NCBI GenBank assembly: GCA_003818595.1
Contig: RPQV01000033.1
Coordinates: 1-13,554 of the forward strand
DNA: 13,554 nucleotides
From: Calditrichota bacterium
Lineage (GTDB): Bacteria > Zhuqueibacterota > Zhuqueibacteria > Residuimicrobiales > Krinioviventaceae
Direction: 5' to 3'
Below, one piece after another: positions 1 to 7,106 of the stretch. How positions within the stretch are numbered: the stretch's first letter is position 1; every line of letters starts with the position of its first letter. The notes beneath the pieces were generated by a model. That model ran no database searches. It was not told the origin of the DNA and was given only the letters and a program-made list of their open reading frames with translations. The translations under genes were made by a program, and so were the position numbers.

Positions 1-1005
1 GTCCCTGATTTTGTGCGGATCATTGCTCGAATTCAGCCAATGATTGAAAAATATGGGGCAACGTATTTTGAAACATTGACAGCTGTCGCGCTGATCTATT
101 TTGCGGAATCAGCACAAATCAGTGTTCTGGAAGTCGGATTGGGCGGTCGACTGGATGCAACAAATATTGTTGTCCCCGCCGTGTCCATTATTACCTCGAT
201 TTCATATGACCACACTGAGCATCTCGGAACCACTTTGGCGCAAATTGCGGCTGAGAAAGGCGGAATTCTAAAACAAGGCGTACCCTGCGTCTGCGGAGAT
301 CTGCCTGACGAAGCCAGTCAGGTCATCAACGCGATGGCTGCTGAGCGTTCCGTTACGATTGTCAGGGCATCAAATCAATACAAGGCGGCAATTACTCATG
401 AATCTCCGGGCTGGACTCATTTTGATGTGCAGGGAGATACAGACTTGGACGGAAGTTACTCACTGCCGTTAAATGGCATCCACCAGGTGCAGAATGCCGT
501 CGTCGCTGCAGCGGCATGCAGTCAACTGCGGCAGGAAGGATGGAAAATCAGTCGCGACTCCTTTGCAGAGGGATTAAAGCAAACGCACTGGCCTGGACGA
601 TTCCAAATCGTGGGGCAAAATCCGACAATCATTGTCGATGTTGCTCATAATACGGCTTCATTTGATCAATTATTACACGTGTTAAATCATTTTTTCAAGT
701 CTACGAAAATATTTTTCATTATTGGATTGTTAAAAGATAAGGATTTCCAGCAGATCGCAAAAATGGTTGCTGGAACGGCGTCGGTGGTACAGCCGGTAAC
801 TCCTGACACTCCGCGCGCGTTGTCGGCAGAATTGTTGGCAGATCAATTCGCAAAAAGGGTGAGTTATGTTCTGAAACCAGGAAGTGTAGCTGAGGGGATT
901 GATGCTGTTTTGAAAATAGCAAACCCGGAATCGACCATTTGCATTGCGGGATCTCACCATGTTGTTGGAGAGGCCTTGGAAAAAATAAAAGGCTTGACAA
1001 GGTAG
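1..1005 (+). CDS. folC: Folylpolyglutamate synthase / dihydrofolate synthase, 5' end cut by window edge
   Basis: Cytoplasmic ATP-dependent Mur-ligase-type enzyme that adds glutamate to dihydropteroate or to folates. The frame is open from base 1, so the true start and the N-terminal P-loop lie outside the window; 334 residues are visible, against about 420-450 for the family. Visible family signatures, numbered from base 1, are TYFETLTAVA (21-30), the strongly diagnostic LEVGLGGRLDATN (43-55), SISYDHTEHLG (66-76) and IAAEKGGILK (82-91), which belong to the central ATPase domain. The segment IIVDVAHNTASF near residue 210 matches the DxAHNP region at the junction with the C-terminal domain, and GSHHVVGE near the end matches the usual C-terminal GS-x-YLVG motif. 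Whether it is bifunctional (FolC type) or FPGS-only cannot be read from the sequence. It ends in TAG, and no downstream gene is close enough to call an operon partner. Confidence 0.95.
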   Translation, partial: VPDFVRIIARIQPMIEKYGATYFETLTAVALIYFAESAQISVLEVGLGGRLDATNIVVPAVSIITSISYDHTEHLGTTLAQIAAEKGGILKQGVPCVCGDLPDEASQVINAMAAERSVTIVRASNQYKAAITHESPGWTHFDVQGDTDLDGSYSLPLNGIHQVQNAVVAAAACSQLRQEGWKISRDSFAEGLKQTHWPGRFQIVGQNPTIIVDVAHNTASFDQLLHVLNHFFKSTKIFFIIGLLKDKDFQQIAKMVAGTASVVQPVTPDTPRALSAELLADQFAKRVSYVLKPGSVAEGIDAVLKIANPESTICIAGSHHVVGEALEKIKGLTR

Positions 1006-1143
1006 CAAATTTTGAGTACCTTATTTTATACTTCGTAATCTCAAGATTTTTGCACCCCGTACTATCTTCAAATGCTGCGTGAATCTTTGCACGGACAAAC
1101 GATAATGAATTCAAATTTTCTTAACATACGATTGGGTGAATGA

Positions 1144-2241
1144 TTGGCGAGCGTTGAATTACGGCAGGTGACCAAAATTTATGACGGCAACGTGGTTGCC
1201 GTTCAGTCGGCTGATATTGAAATTCGTGATAAAGAATTTGTGGTGCTGGTGGGGCCCTCTGGGTGCGGCAAGTCTACATTGCTGCGCATGATCGCCGGAT
1301 TGGAGGACATTTCTTCCGGTGAATTGCTGATTGACGGCAAAGTTGTCAATCAGGTGCCGCCAAAAGATCGAGACATCGCCATGGTTTTTCAAAATTATGC
1401 GCTGTATCCGCACATGAGCGTATATGAGAATATGGCGTTTGGACTCAAACTTCGTAAAATGGCGCGAGCAGAAATAGAAGAGCGCGTTAAAGAGGCTGCC
1501 GAAATACTGGATATTCATCATTTGTTGGACCGCAAACCCAAAGCTTTATCCGGCGGTCAACGACAGCGGGTGGCAGTGGGTCGTGCTATTGTTCGGAAAC
1601 CCAAAGTATTTTTATTCGATGAACCACTTTCCAATTTAGATGCCAAACTGCGTGTTCAAATGCGCGCTGAAATTGCAAGACTTCACTCCAGACTCCAGAC
1701 CACCATGGTCTATGTGACCCATGATCAGGTGGAAGCGATGACCATGGGGGATCGGATTGTTGTGCTGCGAGGCGGATTGATTCAACAAATCGATACTCCA
1801 TTAAAACTGTATAATGAGCCGAAAAATCAATTTGTCGCCGGTTTCATCGGCAGCCCGGCAATGAATTTTTTGCGCGGCACAATTGAAATGAACGGAACTG
1901 TTTTTTTCCGCACCGAGGATTTTCGCTTGGAAATTCCGCGGGAATCAGCAGGTCGACTTGCTCCTTCGAATGGTCAGGAGGTACTCCTGGGGATTCGTCC
2001 AGAACATATCCGTTGCGCTGGTGTTACAGAAAGAATTGCTGCACCAGAACAAATTTATTCTACAATTGACGTATTGGAGCCGATGGGAAACGAAACTTTT
2101 GTCTATTTACGTTTGGGTGGAAATGTGCTTACAGCTCGTATTGCACCGCAATCCGACTTGCGTCCGGGCGATTCCTGCCTGTTGAGTTTTGACGACACTC
2201 GTCTTTATTTTTTTAATGCGGAAACGGAAAGTAGAATTTAA
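1144..2241 (+). CDS. ABC transporter ATP-binding protein, UgpC/MsmX/MalK (CUT1) type
   Basis: Cytoplasmic ATPase that would power import of a sugar or glycerol-3-phosphate-type solute by binding a membrane permease pair. All nucleotide-binding motifs are intact: Walker A GPSGCGKST (37-45), Q-loop Q83, signature LSGGQ (135-139), Walker B VFLFDE (155-160), D-loop SNLD (163-166) and switch H193. After about residue 235 comes the C-terminal TOBE/OB regulatory region, with the family motif GIRPEH; the 365-residue length is normal. The start is TTG at 1144: an in-frame TGA lies directly before it (1141-1143), no further start is possible upstream, and the resulting N-terminus begins like the family. 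Shine-Dalgarno pairing is weak. No permease or solute-binding protein gene is adjacent, so substrate is unassigned and the subunit may serve distant transporters, as MsmX does in Bacillus. Confidence 0.93.
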   Translation: MASVELRQVTKIYDGNVVAVQSADIEIRDKEFVVLVGPSGCGKSTLLRMIAGLEDISSGELLIDGKVVNQVPPKDRDIAMVFQNYALYPHMSVYENMAFGLKLRKMARAEIEERVKEAAEILDIHHLLDRKPKALSGGQRQRVAVGRAIVRKPKVFLFDEPLSNLDAKLRVQMRAEIARLHSRLQTTMVYVTHDQVEAMTMGDRIVVLRGGLIQQIDTPLKLYNEPKNQFVAGFIGSPAMNFLRGTIEMNGTVFFRTEDFRLEIPRESAGRLAPSNGQEVLLGIRPEHIRCAGVTERIAAPEQIYSTIDVLEPMGNETFVYLRLGGNVLTARIAPQSDLRPGDSCLLSFDDTRLYFFNAETESRI

Positions 2242-2251
2242 ATCCCTTTTC

Positions 2252-2287
2252 CTTATTCTAAGCAGTATTGCTGTGGGATAGAATAAG
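2252..2287 (+). repeat. Perfect 9-bp inverted repeat after the ABC ATPase gene
   Basis: CTTATTCTA (2252-2260) and TAGAATAAG (2279-2287) are exact reverse complements, and the 18-base loop contains a further small AGCA/TGCT pairing (2261-2264 with 2269-2272). It lies just after the stop of the ABC ATPase gene. There is no T-run on either side, so it is not a standard intrinsic terminator. It could mark a processed mRNA 3' end, a Rho-dependent termination zone or a protein site. The pairing is certain; the function is not. Confidence 0.5.
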
Positions 2288-2466
2288 AGCGGTACAAAAT
2301 GGATGAGTTGCTTCCAGGTTGAACTCCCTGAGCCCTTGTCGATGGTTTTCTGATCAAATTACTTTCAGTCATTTATGGGCGGCATCATGTCTGGATGAGC
2401 GGATTCATATGTCTTGATCTTAACGGTGATAATCATGACGACGGTGAAATTGCACGATGATTAGTA

Positions 2467-2472
2467 TATAAT
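2467..2472 (+). promoter_or_regulatory. Possible -10 element (TATAAT) upstream of rho
   Basis: TATAAT at 2467-2472 is a full match to the sigma-70 -10 consensus, in an AT-rich block about 65 bases before the rho start. No convincing -35 hexamer sits at 16-18 bases; a TTGCAC at 2450-2455 is too close (11-base spacer). In so AT-rich a block this match can arise by chance. Confidence 0.25.
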
Positions 2473-2537
2473 TACAATTTAAATAATTACTTGATCACTT
2501 GTAAACAAATCTCACATAAAATTATACGAGGAATCTG

Positions 2538-3785
2538 ATGGATATTGCAGAATTAAAAACAAAAAAGATTGCCGAGTTAACTAAATTAGCTCAGGAAGTC
2601 GGTGTTTCCGGTGTTACCGGATTAAAAAAATCGGAACTTATTTTCAAAATTATTGAAAAACAGACTGAAAAAGAAGGTTTGATTTTTGCGGAAGGGGTGC
2701 TGGAAGTACTGCAGGATGGTTATGGTTTTTTACGTTCGCCTGATTATAATTACTTGCCGGGACCTGACGACATATATGTATCCCCTTCGCAAATCAAACG
2801 ATTCGGAATGCGCACGGGAGATACCATTTCCGGCCAAATTCGTCCACCGAAGGATAATGAACGTTTTTTTGCGTTGTTAAAAGTTGAAGCCATCAATTTT
2901 GAGAATCCGGATGAAGCCAAAATCAAAATCCTTTTCGACAACTTGACGCCTCTTTATCCAGATGAAAGAATCAATCTCGAGACCGATCCTAAAAATTATT
3001 CTATGAGGATCATGAACATGTTGACTCCTATCGGCAAAGGCCAACGCGGCTTGATTGTTGCGCAGCCCAAAACCGGTAAAACTATCCTCCTTCAACAGAT
3101 CGCCAACAGCATCACTGCAAATCATTCTGAAGTCAAAATGATTGTTCTTTTAATCGATGAGCGACCGGAGGAAGTCACCGATATGGAGCGATCAGTTAAG
3201 GCTGAAGTCATCAGTTCAACTTTTGATGAGCCTGCTGAACGACACGTGCAGGTCGCGGACATGGTATTGGAAAAGGCAAAGCGTCTCACCGAGTACGGAA
3301 AGGATGTTGTGATTTTGCTGGATTCCATTACCCGATTGGCACGCGCGCATAATGCCGTTGTGCCGCATTCCGGTAAGATACTCTCAGGAGGCGTCGACGC
3401 CAATGCATTGCACCGACCGAAGCGATTTTTCGGCGCCGCCCGAAATATCGAGGAAGGCGGAAGTCTGACAATTATTGCAACCGCTTTAATCGATACGGGA
3501 AGCCGTATGGATGAAGTGATTTTCGAGGAATTCAAAGGAACCGGTAATATGGAACTGGTTCTGGATCGACGCCTTTCAGATCGTCGCGTCTTTCCTTCTA
3601 TTGATGTCAATCGTTCCGGCACGCGCAAAGAAGAACTTATTATGGATCCAAAGGAACTGAATCGAGTCTGGATTTTGCGGAAACTTTTATCTGAATTGAC
3701 GACAGTTGAAGCCATGGAATTTCTGCTCAGTAAGATGCACGGAACACGTTCAAACAAATCTTTTCTGGATTCAATGAGTGTGTAA
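2538..3785 (+). CDS. rho: Transcription termination factor Rho
   Basis: Hexameric RNA-dependent ATPase/translocase that terminates untranslated transcripts in the cytoplasm. At 415 residues it is a compact Rho (E. coli 419) without the large N-terminal insertions of some phyla. In order: Rho N-terminal helical domain (about 1-47), cold-shock-like RNA-binding OB fold (about 50-118, with GYGFLR at 61-66), and RecA-type ATPase domain (about 160-400). Seen there are Walker A QPKTGKT (176-182), LLIDERPEEVT with the expected catalytic Glu at 208, Walker B VILLDSITR (258-266), Q-loop SGGVDANAL (283-291), R-loop segment FKGTGNMEL (332-340) and the NRSGTRKEEL stretch with the arginine finger R359. The Walker A differs slightly from the APPKAGKT of E. 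coli. The ATG start has Shine-Dalgarno GAGGA at 2528-2532, five bases upstream. It is followed by rpmE before a terminator, suggesting a two-gene transcript. Confidence 0.98.
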   Translation: MDIAELKTKKIAELTKLAQEVGVSGVTGLKKSELIFKIIEKQTEKEGLIFAEGVLEVLQDGYGFLRSPDYNYLPGPDDIYVSPSQIKRFGMRTGDTISGQIRPPKDNERFFALLKVEAINFENPDEAKIKILFDNLTPLYPDERINLETDPKNYSMRIMNMLTPIGKGQRGLIVAQPKTGKTILLQQIANSITANHSEVKMIVLLIDERPEEVTDMERSVKAEVISSTFDEPAERHVQVADMVLEKAKRLTEYGKDVVILLDSITRLARAHNAVVPHSGKILSGGVDANALHRPKRFFGAARNIEEGGSLTIIATALIDTGSRMDEVIFEEFKGTGNMELVLDRRLSDRRVFPSIDVNRSGTRKEELIMDPKELNRVWILRKLLSELTTVEAMEFLLSKMHGTRSNKSFLDSMSV

Positions 3786-3850
3786 ATTATCTTGATTTTT
3801 TCATATCATTTATATATATTAAACGCTTTTGAAATCATATTATTTTGATG

Positions 3851-3857
3851 AAGGAGG
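3851..3857 (+). promoter_or_regulatory. Shine-Dalgarno AAGGAGG fixing the rpmE start
   Basis: AAGGAGG lies seven bases before TTG 3865 and one base before TTG 3859. It lies inside a longer in-frame reading that could begin at ATG 3829. The spacing selects TTG 3865, which gives the canonical L31 N-terminus MKKGIHPDY. Confidence 0.8.
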
Positions 3858-3864
3858 ATTGGCG

Positions 3865-4080
3865 TTGAAAAAGGGCATTCATCCTGATTATAAGCTTGGA
3901 ACAGTGCACTGCGCCTGCGGTAGTGAATTTAAAACGCACTCGACGATAGGTGATATTACGGTAGAAATTTGTTCGCAATGTCATCCGTTTTTTACCGGCA
4001 AACAAAAACTGATCGATACTGCCGGACGTGTGGATAAATTTCTCAAGAAATACGGCAATTATAATACAGCCGGCAAGTAA
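3865..4080 (+). CDS. rpmE: 50S ribosomal protein L31, zinc-binding (type A)
   Basis: Small protein of the large ribosomal subunit, at the central protuberance and inter-subunit bridge. From TTG 3865 it is 71 residues, the usual size, and begins MKKGIHPDY as L31 proteins do. Cys16 and Cys18 (CAC) plus Cys36 and Cys39 (CSQC) form the zinc site of the C+ form, so this is not the zinc-free paralogue made under zinc starvation. HPFFTGKQK (40-48) and the GRVDKF stretch (54-59) are family signatures. An in-frame ATG at 3829 would add 12 residues that do not belong to the family and would place the strong Shine-Dalgarno inside the gene, so I reject it. It follows rho by 79 bases and is closed by an intrinsic terminator. 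Confidence 0.95.
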   Translation: MKKGIHPDYKLGTVHCACGSEFKTHSTIGDITVEICSQCHPFFTGKQKLIDTAGRVDKFLKKYGNYNTAGK

Positions 4081-4102
4081 CCACTATAACAAGGCTTTGA
4101 TA

Positions 4103-4144
4103 ACGGGATGGGAGTTCTTTACCCATTCCGTTTTTTATTTTCTA
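4103..4144 (+). terminator. Rho-independent terminator after rpmE
   Basis: ACGGGATGGG (4103-4112) pairs with CCCATTCCGT (4122-4131) over ten positions with one G-T wobble and a nine-base loop. A T-rich tract follows at once (4131-4144). It sits 22 bases after the rpmE stop and separates the rho-rpmE transcript from the DUF1385 gene, whose start is only 16 bases further on. Confidence 0.9.
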
Positions 4145-4160
4145 CAATCTCTGAGGTGCG

Positions 4161-5102
4161 GTGGGTATTGAAAAAAAAATAACGGTTGGTGGACAGGCGG
4201 TCATGGAGGGGGTGATGATGCGGGGACCGGAAAACGTCGCGATTGCAGTGCGCAAGTCCGATGGCAGTATAGTCGTGAAATGCAGGCCCTATGCTTCAAT
4301 TGCAAAACGTTTTAAAATCTTCGGTTTTCCACTATTGCGTGGTGCTGTTGTCTTGATCGAATCTCTTTTACTCGGCGTTCAAGCGTTGACTTTTTCAGGT
4401 GATATCGCCAGTATTGACGAGAAAAAATTGCAGATTCAACCACAAAATGCTAAAAATCTTTTGGATCAAGTCGTAATGGCCGTGACGCTGATCGTTTCAG
4501 TTTTGATCGGGATATTCATTTTTTTTTATCTCCCATTACTGTTGACCGGATTGTTCAAGTTGAAATCAAGCCTGCTGTTCAATCTGGTTGATGGCGGTTT
4601 TCGTCTGTTGTTCTTTGTCGTTTATATCTATTTGATATCGCTTTGGACAGAAATACGTCGCGTTTTTGAGTATCATGGGGCTGAACATAAAAGTGTATAT
4701 GCCTTCGAAGCGCAAAAAGCCCTTGACGTCGAGAGCGCACGTCCCTTCAGCACTCTTCACCCGCGATGCGGCACCAGTTTTCTCATGATTGTCATGGTGG
4801 TCAGCATTCTGGTCTTTATAGCCATTGGCAAACCCGAGAATCTTTATGATCGTCTGATTCGTCTGGCTTTTGTTCCATTGATCGGTGGGATTTCTTATGA
4901 GATGATTCGGCTTTCTGAAAGGGCTGGAAATCACCCTGTTGCTCGTCTTTTAATCATGCCCGGATTATGGCTGCAGAAAATTACCACCAAACCGCCGGAT
5001 GATTCACAACTTGAGGTAGCCCTTGTCGCTCTGCGTTGTGCTCTAAAGATGGAGCCTCAAGTCGGCAATTCGATTGTGGAAATGGTTTCCGATCGTCCTT
5101 AA
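4161..5102 (+). CDS. DUF1385 family membrane protein (YqhQ-like), function unknown
   Basis: A member of the DUF1385/YqhQ family, widely conserved but without an established reaction; database names such as 'metal-dependent enzyme' are not proof. Family signatures seen are VGGQAVMEGVMMRGP (9-23), EYHGAEHKSVYAFE (170-183) and the HPRCGTSF stretch (200-207), whose His, Glu and Cys could bind a metal (inference). Hydrophobic segments at about 103-131, 147-162, 206-223 and 233-246 suggest up to four membrane spans, with the conserved polar motifs beside them. At 313 residues the length is typical. The GTG start gives the expected N-terminus, with GAGG at 4153-4156 four bases upstream. It lies between the rpmE terminator and prfA, so it opens the prfA-prmC-hexomutase unit; prfA begins 30 bases downstream. 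Its promoter must overlap the terminator region or lie further upstream with read-through. Confidence 0.92.
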   Translation: MGIEKKITVGGQAVMEGVMMRGPENVAIAVRKSDGSIVVKCRPYASIAKRFKIFGFPLLRGAVVLIESLLLGVQALTFSGDIASIDEKKLQIQPQNAKNLLDQVVMAVTLIVSVLIGIFIFFYLPLLLTGLFKLKSSLLFNLVDGGFRLLFFVVYIYLISLWTEIRRVFEYHGAEHKSVYAFEAQKALDVESARPFSTLHPRCGTSFLMIVMVVSILVFIAIGKPENLYDRLIRLAFVPLIGGISYEMIRLSERAGNHPVARLLIMPGLWLQKITTKPPDDSQLEVALVALRCALKMEPQVGNSIVEMVSDRP

Positions 5103-5132
5103 TGGCAGTATCTGAATGATTGAGGTTTTTTT

Positions 5133-6200
5133 GTGATTGATAAATTGGAAAGAATTGAAAGACGATATCGTGAGCTTGAAGAAAAATTAAGTGATCCGCA
5201 GATCATCCAAAAAACCAATTTGTATCGCGATTTTTCGAAAGAGGAGGCTGAACTCGCGCCGCTGGTCCATGGCTATGCCCGGTTAAAAAAAAATATGGCT
5301 GATTGTGCCGGCACTCAAGAGCTGCTGAATGAAGAAGCAGACGAAGAACTGCGGGAATTGGCTGAAACAGAATTGAACCAGCTCACCCAACAACGGGAAC
5401 AAATCGAAGAAGAACTCAAATTATTGCTGATTCCTAAAGATCCGCAGGATTCTCGTAACGCGATTGTCGAGATTCGTGCCGGCACAGGCGGCGATGAAGC
5501 CGGTCTATTCGCAGGTGCTTTGTTTCGAATGTATCAACATTATATTGAAAAGCGGAACTGGAAAATTGAAGTAATGTCCTCCAACAGCCAGGGCATCGGC
5601 GGATTTCGCGAAATCATTTTCAATGTCACCGGAAAAGATGTATATGGGATATTAAAATATGAAGCGGGCGTGCATCGTGTACAGCGTGTCCCAGCGACAG
5701 AGGCCAGCGGGCGAATTCATACCTCTGCAGCTTCGGTGGCTGTACTTCCTGAAGCGGAAGAAATTGACGTGATGATTGATCCAAACGATTTGCGGATTGA
5801 TGTGTATCGCTCTTCCGGACCAGGGGGCCAAAGCGTAAATACGACCGATTCCGCTGTACGGGTCACTCATATTCCGACAGGCATGGTGGTGACTTGTCAG
5901 GATGAGAAATCTCAGCACAAAAACAGGGCAAAAGCGATAAAGGTATTGCGGGCCCGCTTGTATGAAAAAGCGCTTGAAGAAGAAAAGGCCAAACTGACCG
6001 CCGAACGCCGCTCCATGGTGAGCACCGGTGATCGAAGCGCTAAAATCCGAACGTATAATTTTCCTCAAGGACGTGTAACTGATCATCGAATTGGTTTGAC
6101 AGTTTATGAGCTTGAAGATGTGCTGTTGGGGAAATTGGATGAATTTACTGAGCAATTAATGATGGCAGATCGTGCCGAAAAACTCAAAGCGATGGACTGA
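5133..6200 (+). CDS. prfA: Peptide chain release factor 1 (RF1)
   Basis: Class I release factor that recognises UAA and UAG in the ribosomal A site and triggers hydrolysis of peptidyl-tRNA. Seen: an N-terminal coiled-coil-rich domain (about 1-105), RAGTGGDEAGLF (115-126), the stop-codon tripeptide region RVPATE with PAT at 187-189 (the PxT anticodon-like motif of RF1; RF2 has SPF), and SSGPGGQSVNT with the catalytic GGQ at 231-233. PAT is decisive for RF1 over RF2. At 355 residues the length is standard. The GTG start has Shine-Dalgarno GAGG at 5122-5125, seven bases upstream. prmC follows after three bases; its product methylates the glutamine of the GGQ motif here (Q233). Confidence 0.97.
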   Translation: MIDKLERIERRYRELEEKLSDPQIIQKTNLYRDFSKEEAELAPLVHGYARLKKNMADCAGTQELLNEEADEELRELAETELNQLTQQREQIEEELKLLLIPKDPQDSRNAIVEIRAGTGGDEAGLFAGALFRMYQHYIEKRNWKIEVMSSNSQGIGGFREIIFNVTGKDVYGILKYEAGVHRVQRVPATEASGRIHTSAASVAVLPEAEEIDVMIDPNDLRIDVYRSSGPGGQSVNTTDSAVRVTHIPTGMVVTCQDEKSQHKNRAKAIKVLRARLYEKALEEEKAKLTAERRSMVSTGDRSAKIRTYNFPQGRVTDHRIGLTVYELEDVLLGKLDEFTEQLMMADRAEKLKAMD

Positions 6201-6203
6201 CCT

Positions 6204-7106
6204 GTGTCAGCAGCCGAAACCAAGCAAAAAAAATGGACTCTTCTCGAGCTTCTCAACTGGACGGCTGAATATCTTGCAAAAAAGGGGTTTGAAGACGCGC
6301 GTTTAAATGTTGAGCGGTTATTGGGATATACTTTAGGCCTGAGCAGAATCCAGCTTTATACCAACTTTGACAGACCTTTGCTGCCGGATGAAATCAGTGC
6401 ATTCAAAGCTCTCCTGCAACGTCGTCTCACTCATGAGCCTTTGCAATATATTCTTGGCGAAACAGAATTTTATTCTCTGGCGTTCAAAATTTCAACAGAT
6501 GTGCTGATTCCTCGACCGGAAACAGAAGTTTTGGTCGAACATATCGTCGAAACCTGCACCCATTCGTTCGCAAAAGAGGAGGAAATATTTATCCTCGATG
6601 TGGGTACAGGTTCCGGTTGCATTGCCGTCGCCCTCGCAAAAAATGTTGCCAATGCCGTTGTCACAGCCATTGATTGCTCACCCGGCGCTCTCTCAGTTGC
6701 TCAAGGAAATGCGTCAGCGCACGATGTCGAGATCAAGTTTCATGAGCTGGATGCTCTTAAACCTTGGCCGATGGAGTTCCTCAATACATTTGATCTGCTT
6801 GTCTCGAATCCACCTTACATTAGTTATTCTGAATATCAAACTCTTCAACCGGAAATTCGTCTCTTCGAACCTAAAACCAGTCTGCTGGGTGGGAATGACG
6901 GACTTGAATTTTATCGCAAATTTTCCAATATTTGTTCAACTCTGCTAAAACCTCAGGGTTTTGTCTTTTTTGAAATTGGTGAGCGACAGGCGGTCAGTGT
7001 TCGCAATATTTTTGCTGACGCAGGATTCAGCGGTTTTCAAGTATATGACGATTTGAACGGAAGAAATCGGGTTGTTAAAATGCAATGGAGCAGGAGCAAA
7101 GAATGA
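6204..7106 (+). CDS. prmC: Release factor glutamine methyltransferase PrmC (HemK)
   Basis: SAM-dependent enzyme that N5-methylates the glutamine of the GGQ motif in RF1 and RF2. Seen: an N-terminal helical substrate domain (about 10-95, with ARLNVERLLGY and EPLQYILGETEFY), the PRPETE element (103-108), SAM-binding loop LDVGTGSGCIAVALA (131-145), and the catalytic NPPY (202-205) followed by IS. At 300 residues it is typical. The start is GTG 6204, three bases after the prfA stop. I see no good Shine-Dalgarno, so translation probably depends on coupling to prfA. Its TGA overlaps the start of the next gene. Position next to prfA is the classical arrangement and supports the assignment. Confidence 0.95.
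   Translation: MSAAETKQKKWTLLELLNWTAEYLAKKGFEDARLNVERLLGYTLGLSRIQLYTNFDRPLLPDEISAFKALLQRRLTHEPLQYILGETEFYSLAFKISTDVLIPRPETEVLVEHIVETCTHSFAKEEEIFILDVGTGSGCIAVALAKNVANAVVTAIDCSPGALSVAQGNASAHDVEIKFHELDALKPWPMEFLNTFDLLVSNPPYISYSEYQTLQPEIRLFEPKTSLLGGNDGLEFYRKFSNICSTLLKPQGFVFFEIGERQAVSVRNIFADAGFSGFQVYDDLNGRNRVVKMQWSRSKE
7092..7096 (+). promoter_or_regulatory. Shine-Dalgarno AGGAG fixing the hexomutase start
   Basis: AGGAG inside the end of prmC lies six bases before ATG 7103 and nine before ATG 7106. An in-frame ATG at 7085 lies upstream of this site and would add six residues of low family likeness, so ATG 7103 is preferred. Confidence 0.65.

Larger units (their letters stand above)
2242..2537 (+). 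other. Intergenic region, presumed leader and promoter zone of rho
   Basis: This gap of 296 bases between the ABC ATPase and rho contains no supported gene. It holds the inverted repeat at 2252-2287, a short open stretch ending at 2460 whose translation resembles a calcium-binding loop (see findings), and a strongly AT-rich block at about 2461-2526. Its length and AT-rich end fit a transcription start for rho, possibly with a leader used for autoregulation as known for rho in E. coli. That role is inference. Confidence 0.4.

Noticed and set aside
719..1114. Minus-strand frame of 131 codons overlapping the end of folC
   Set aside because: Antisense to a well-conserved gene over most of its length, with no family likeness and no ribosome site; a shadow frame.
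3122..3757. Minus-strand frame of 211 codons inside rho
   Set aside because: Entirely antisense to the conserved Rho ATPase domain; serine/arginine-rich composition typical of an antisense shadow.
7085..7102. ATG 7085 as the start of the phosphohexomutase
   Set aside because: It lies upstream of the AGGAG site and adds six residues of low family likeness; ATG 7103 has good spacing and an ATGA overlap with the prmC stop.
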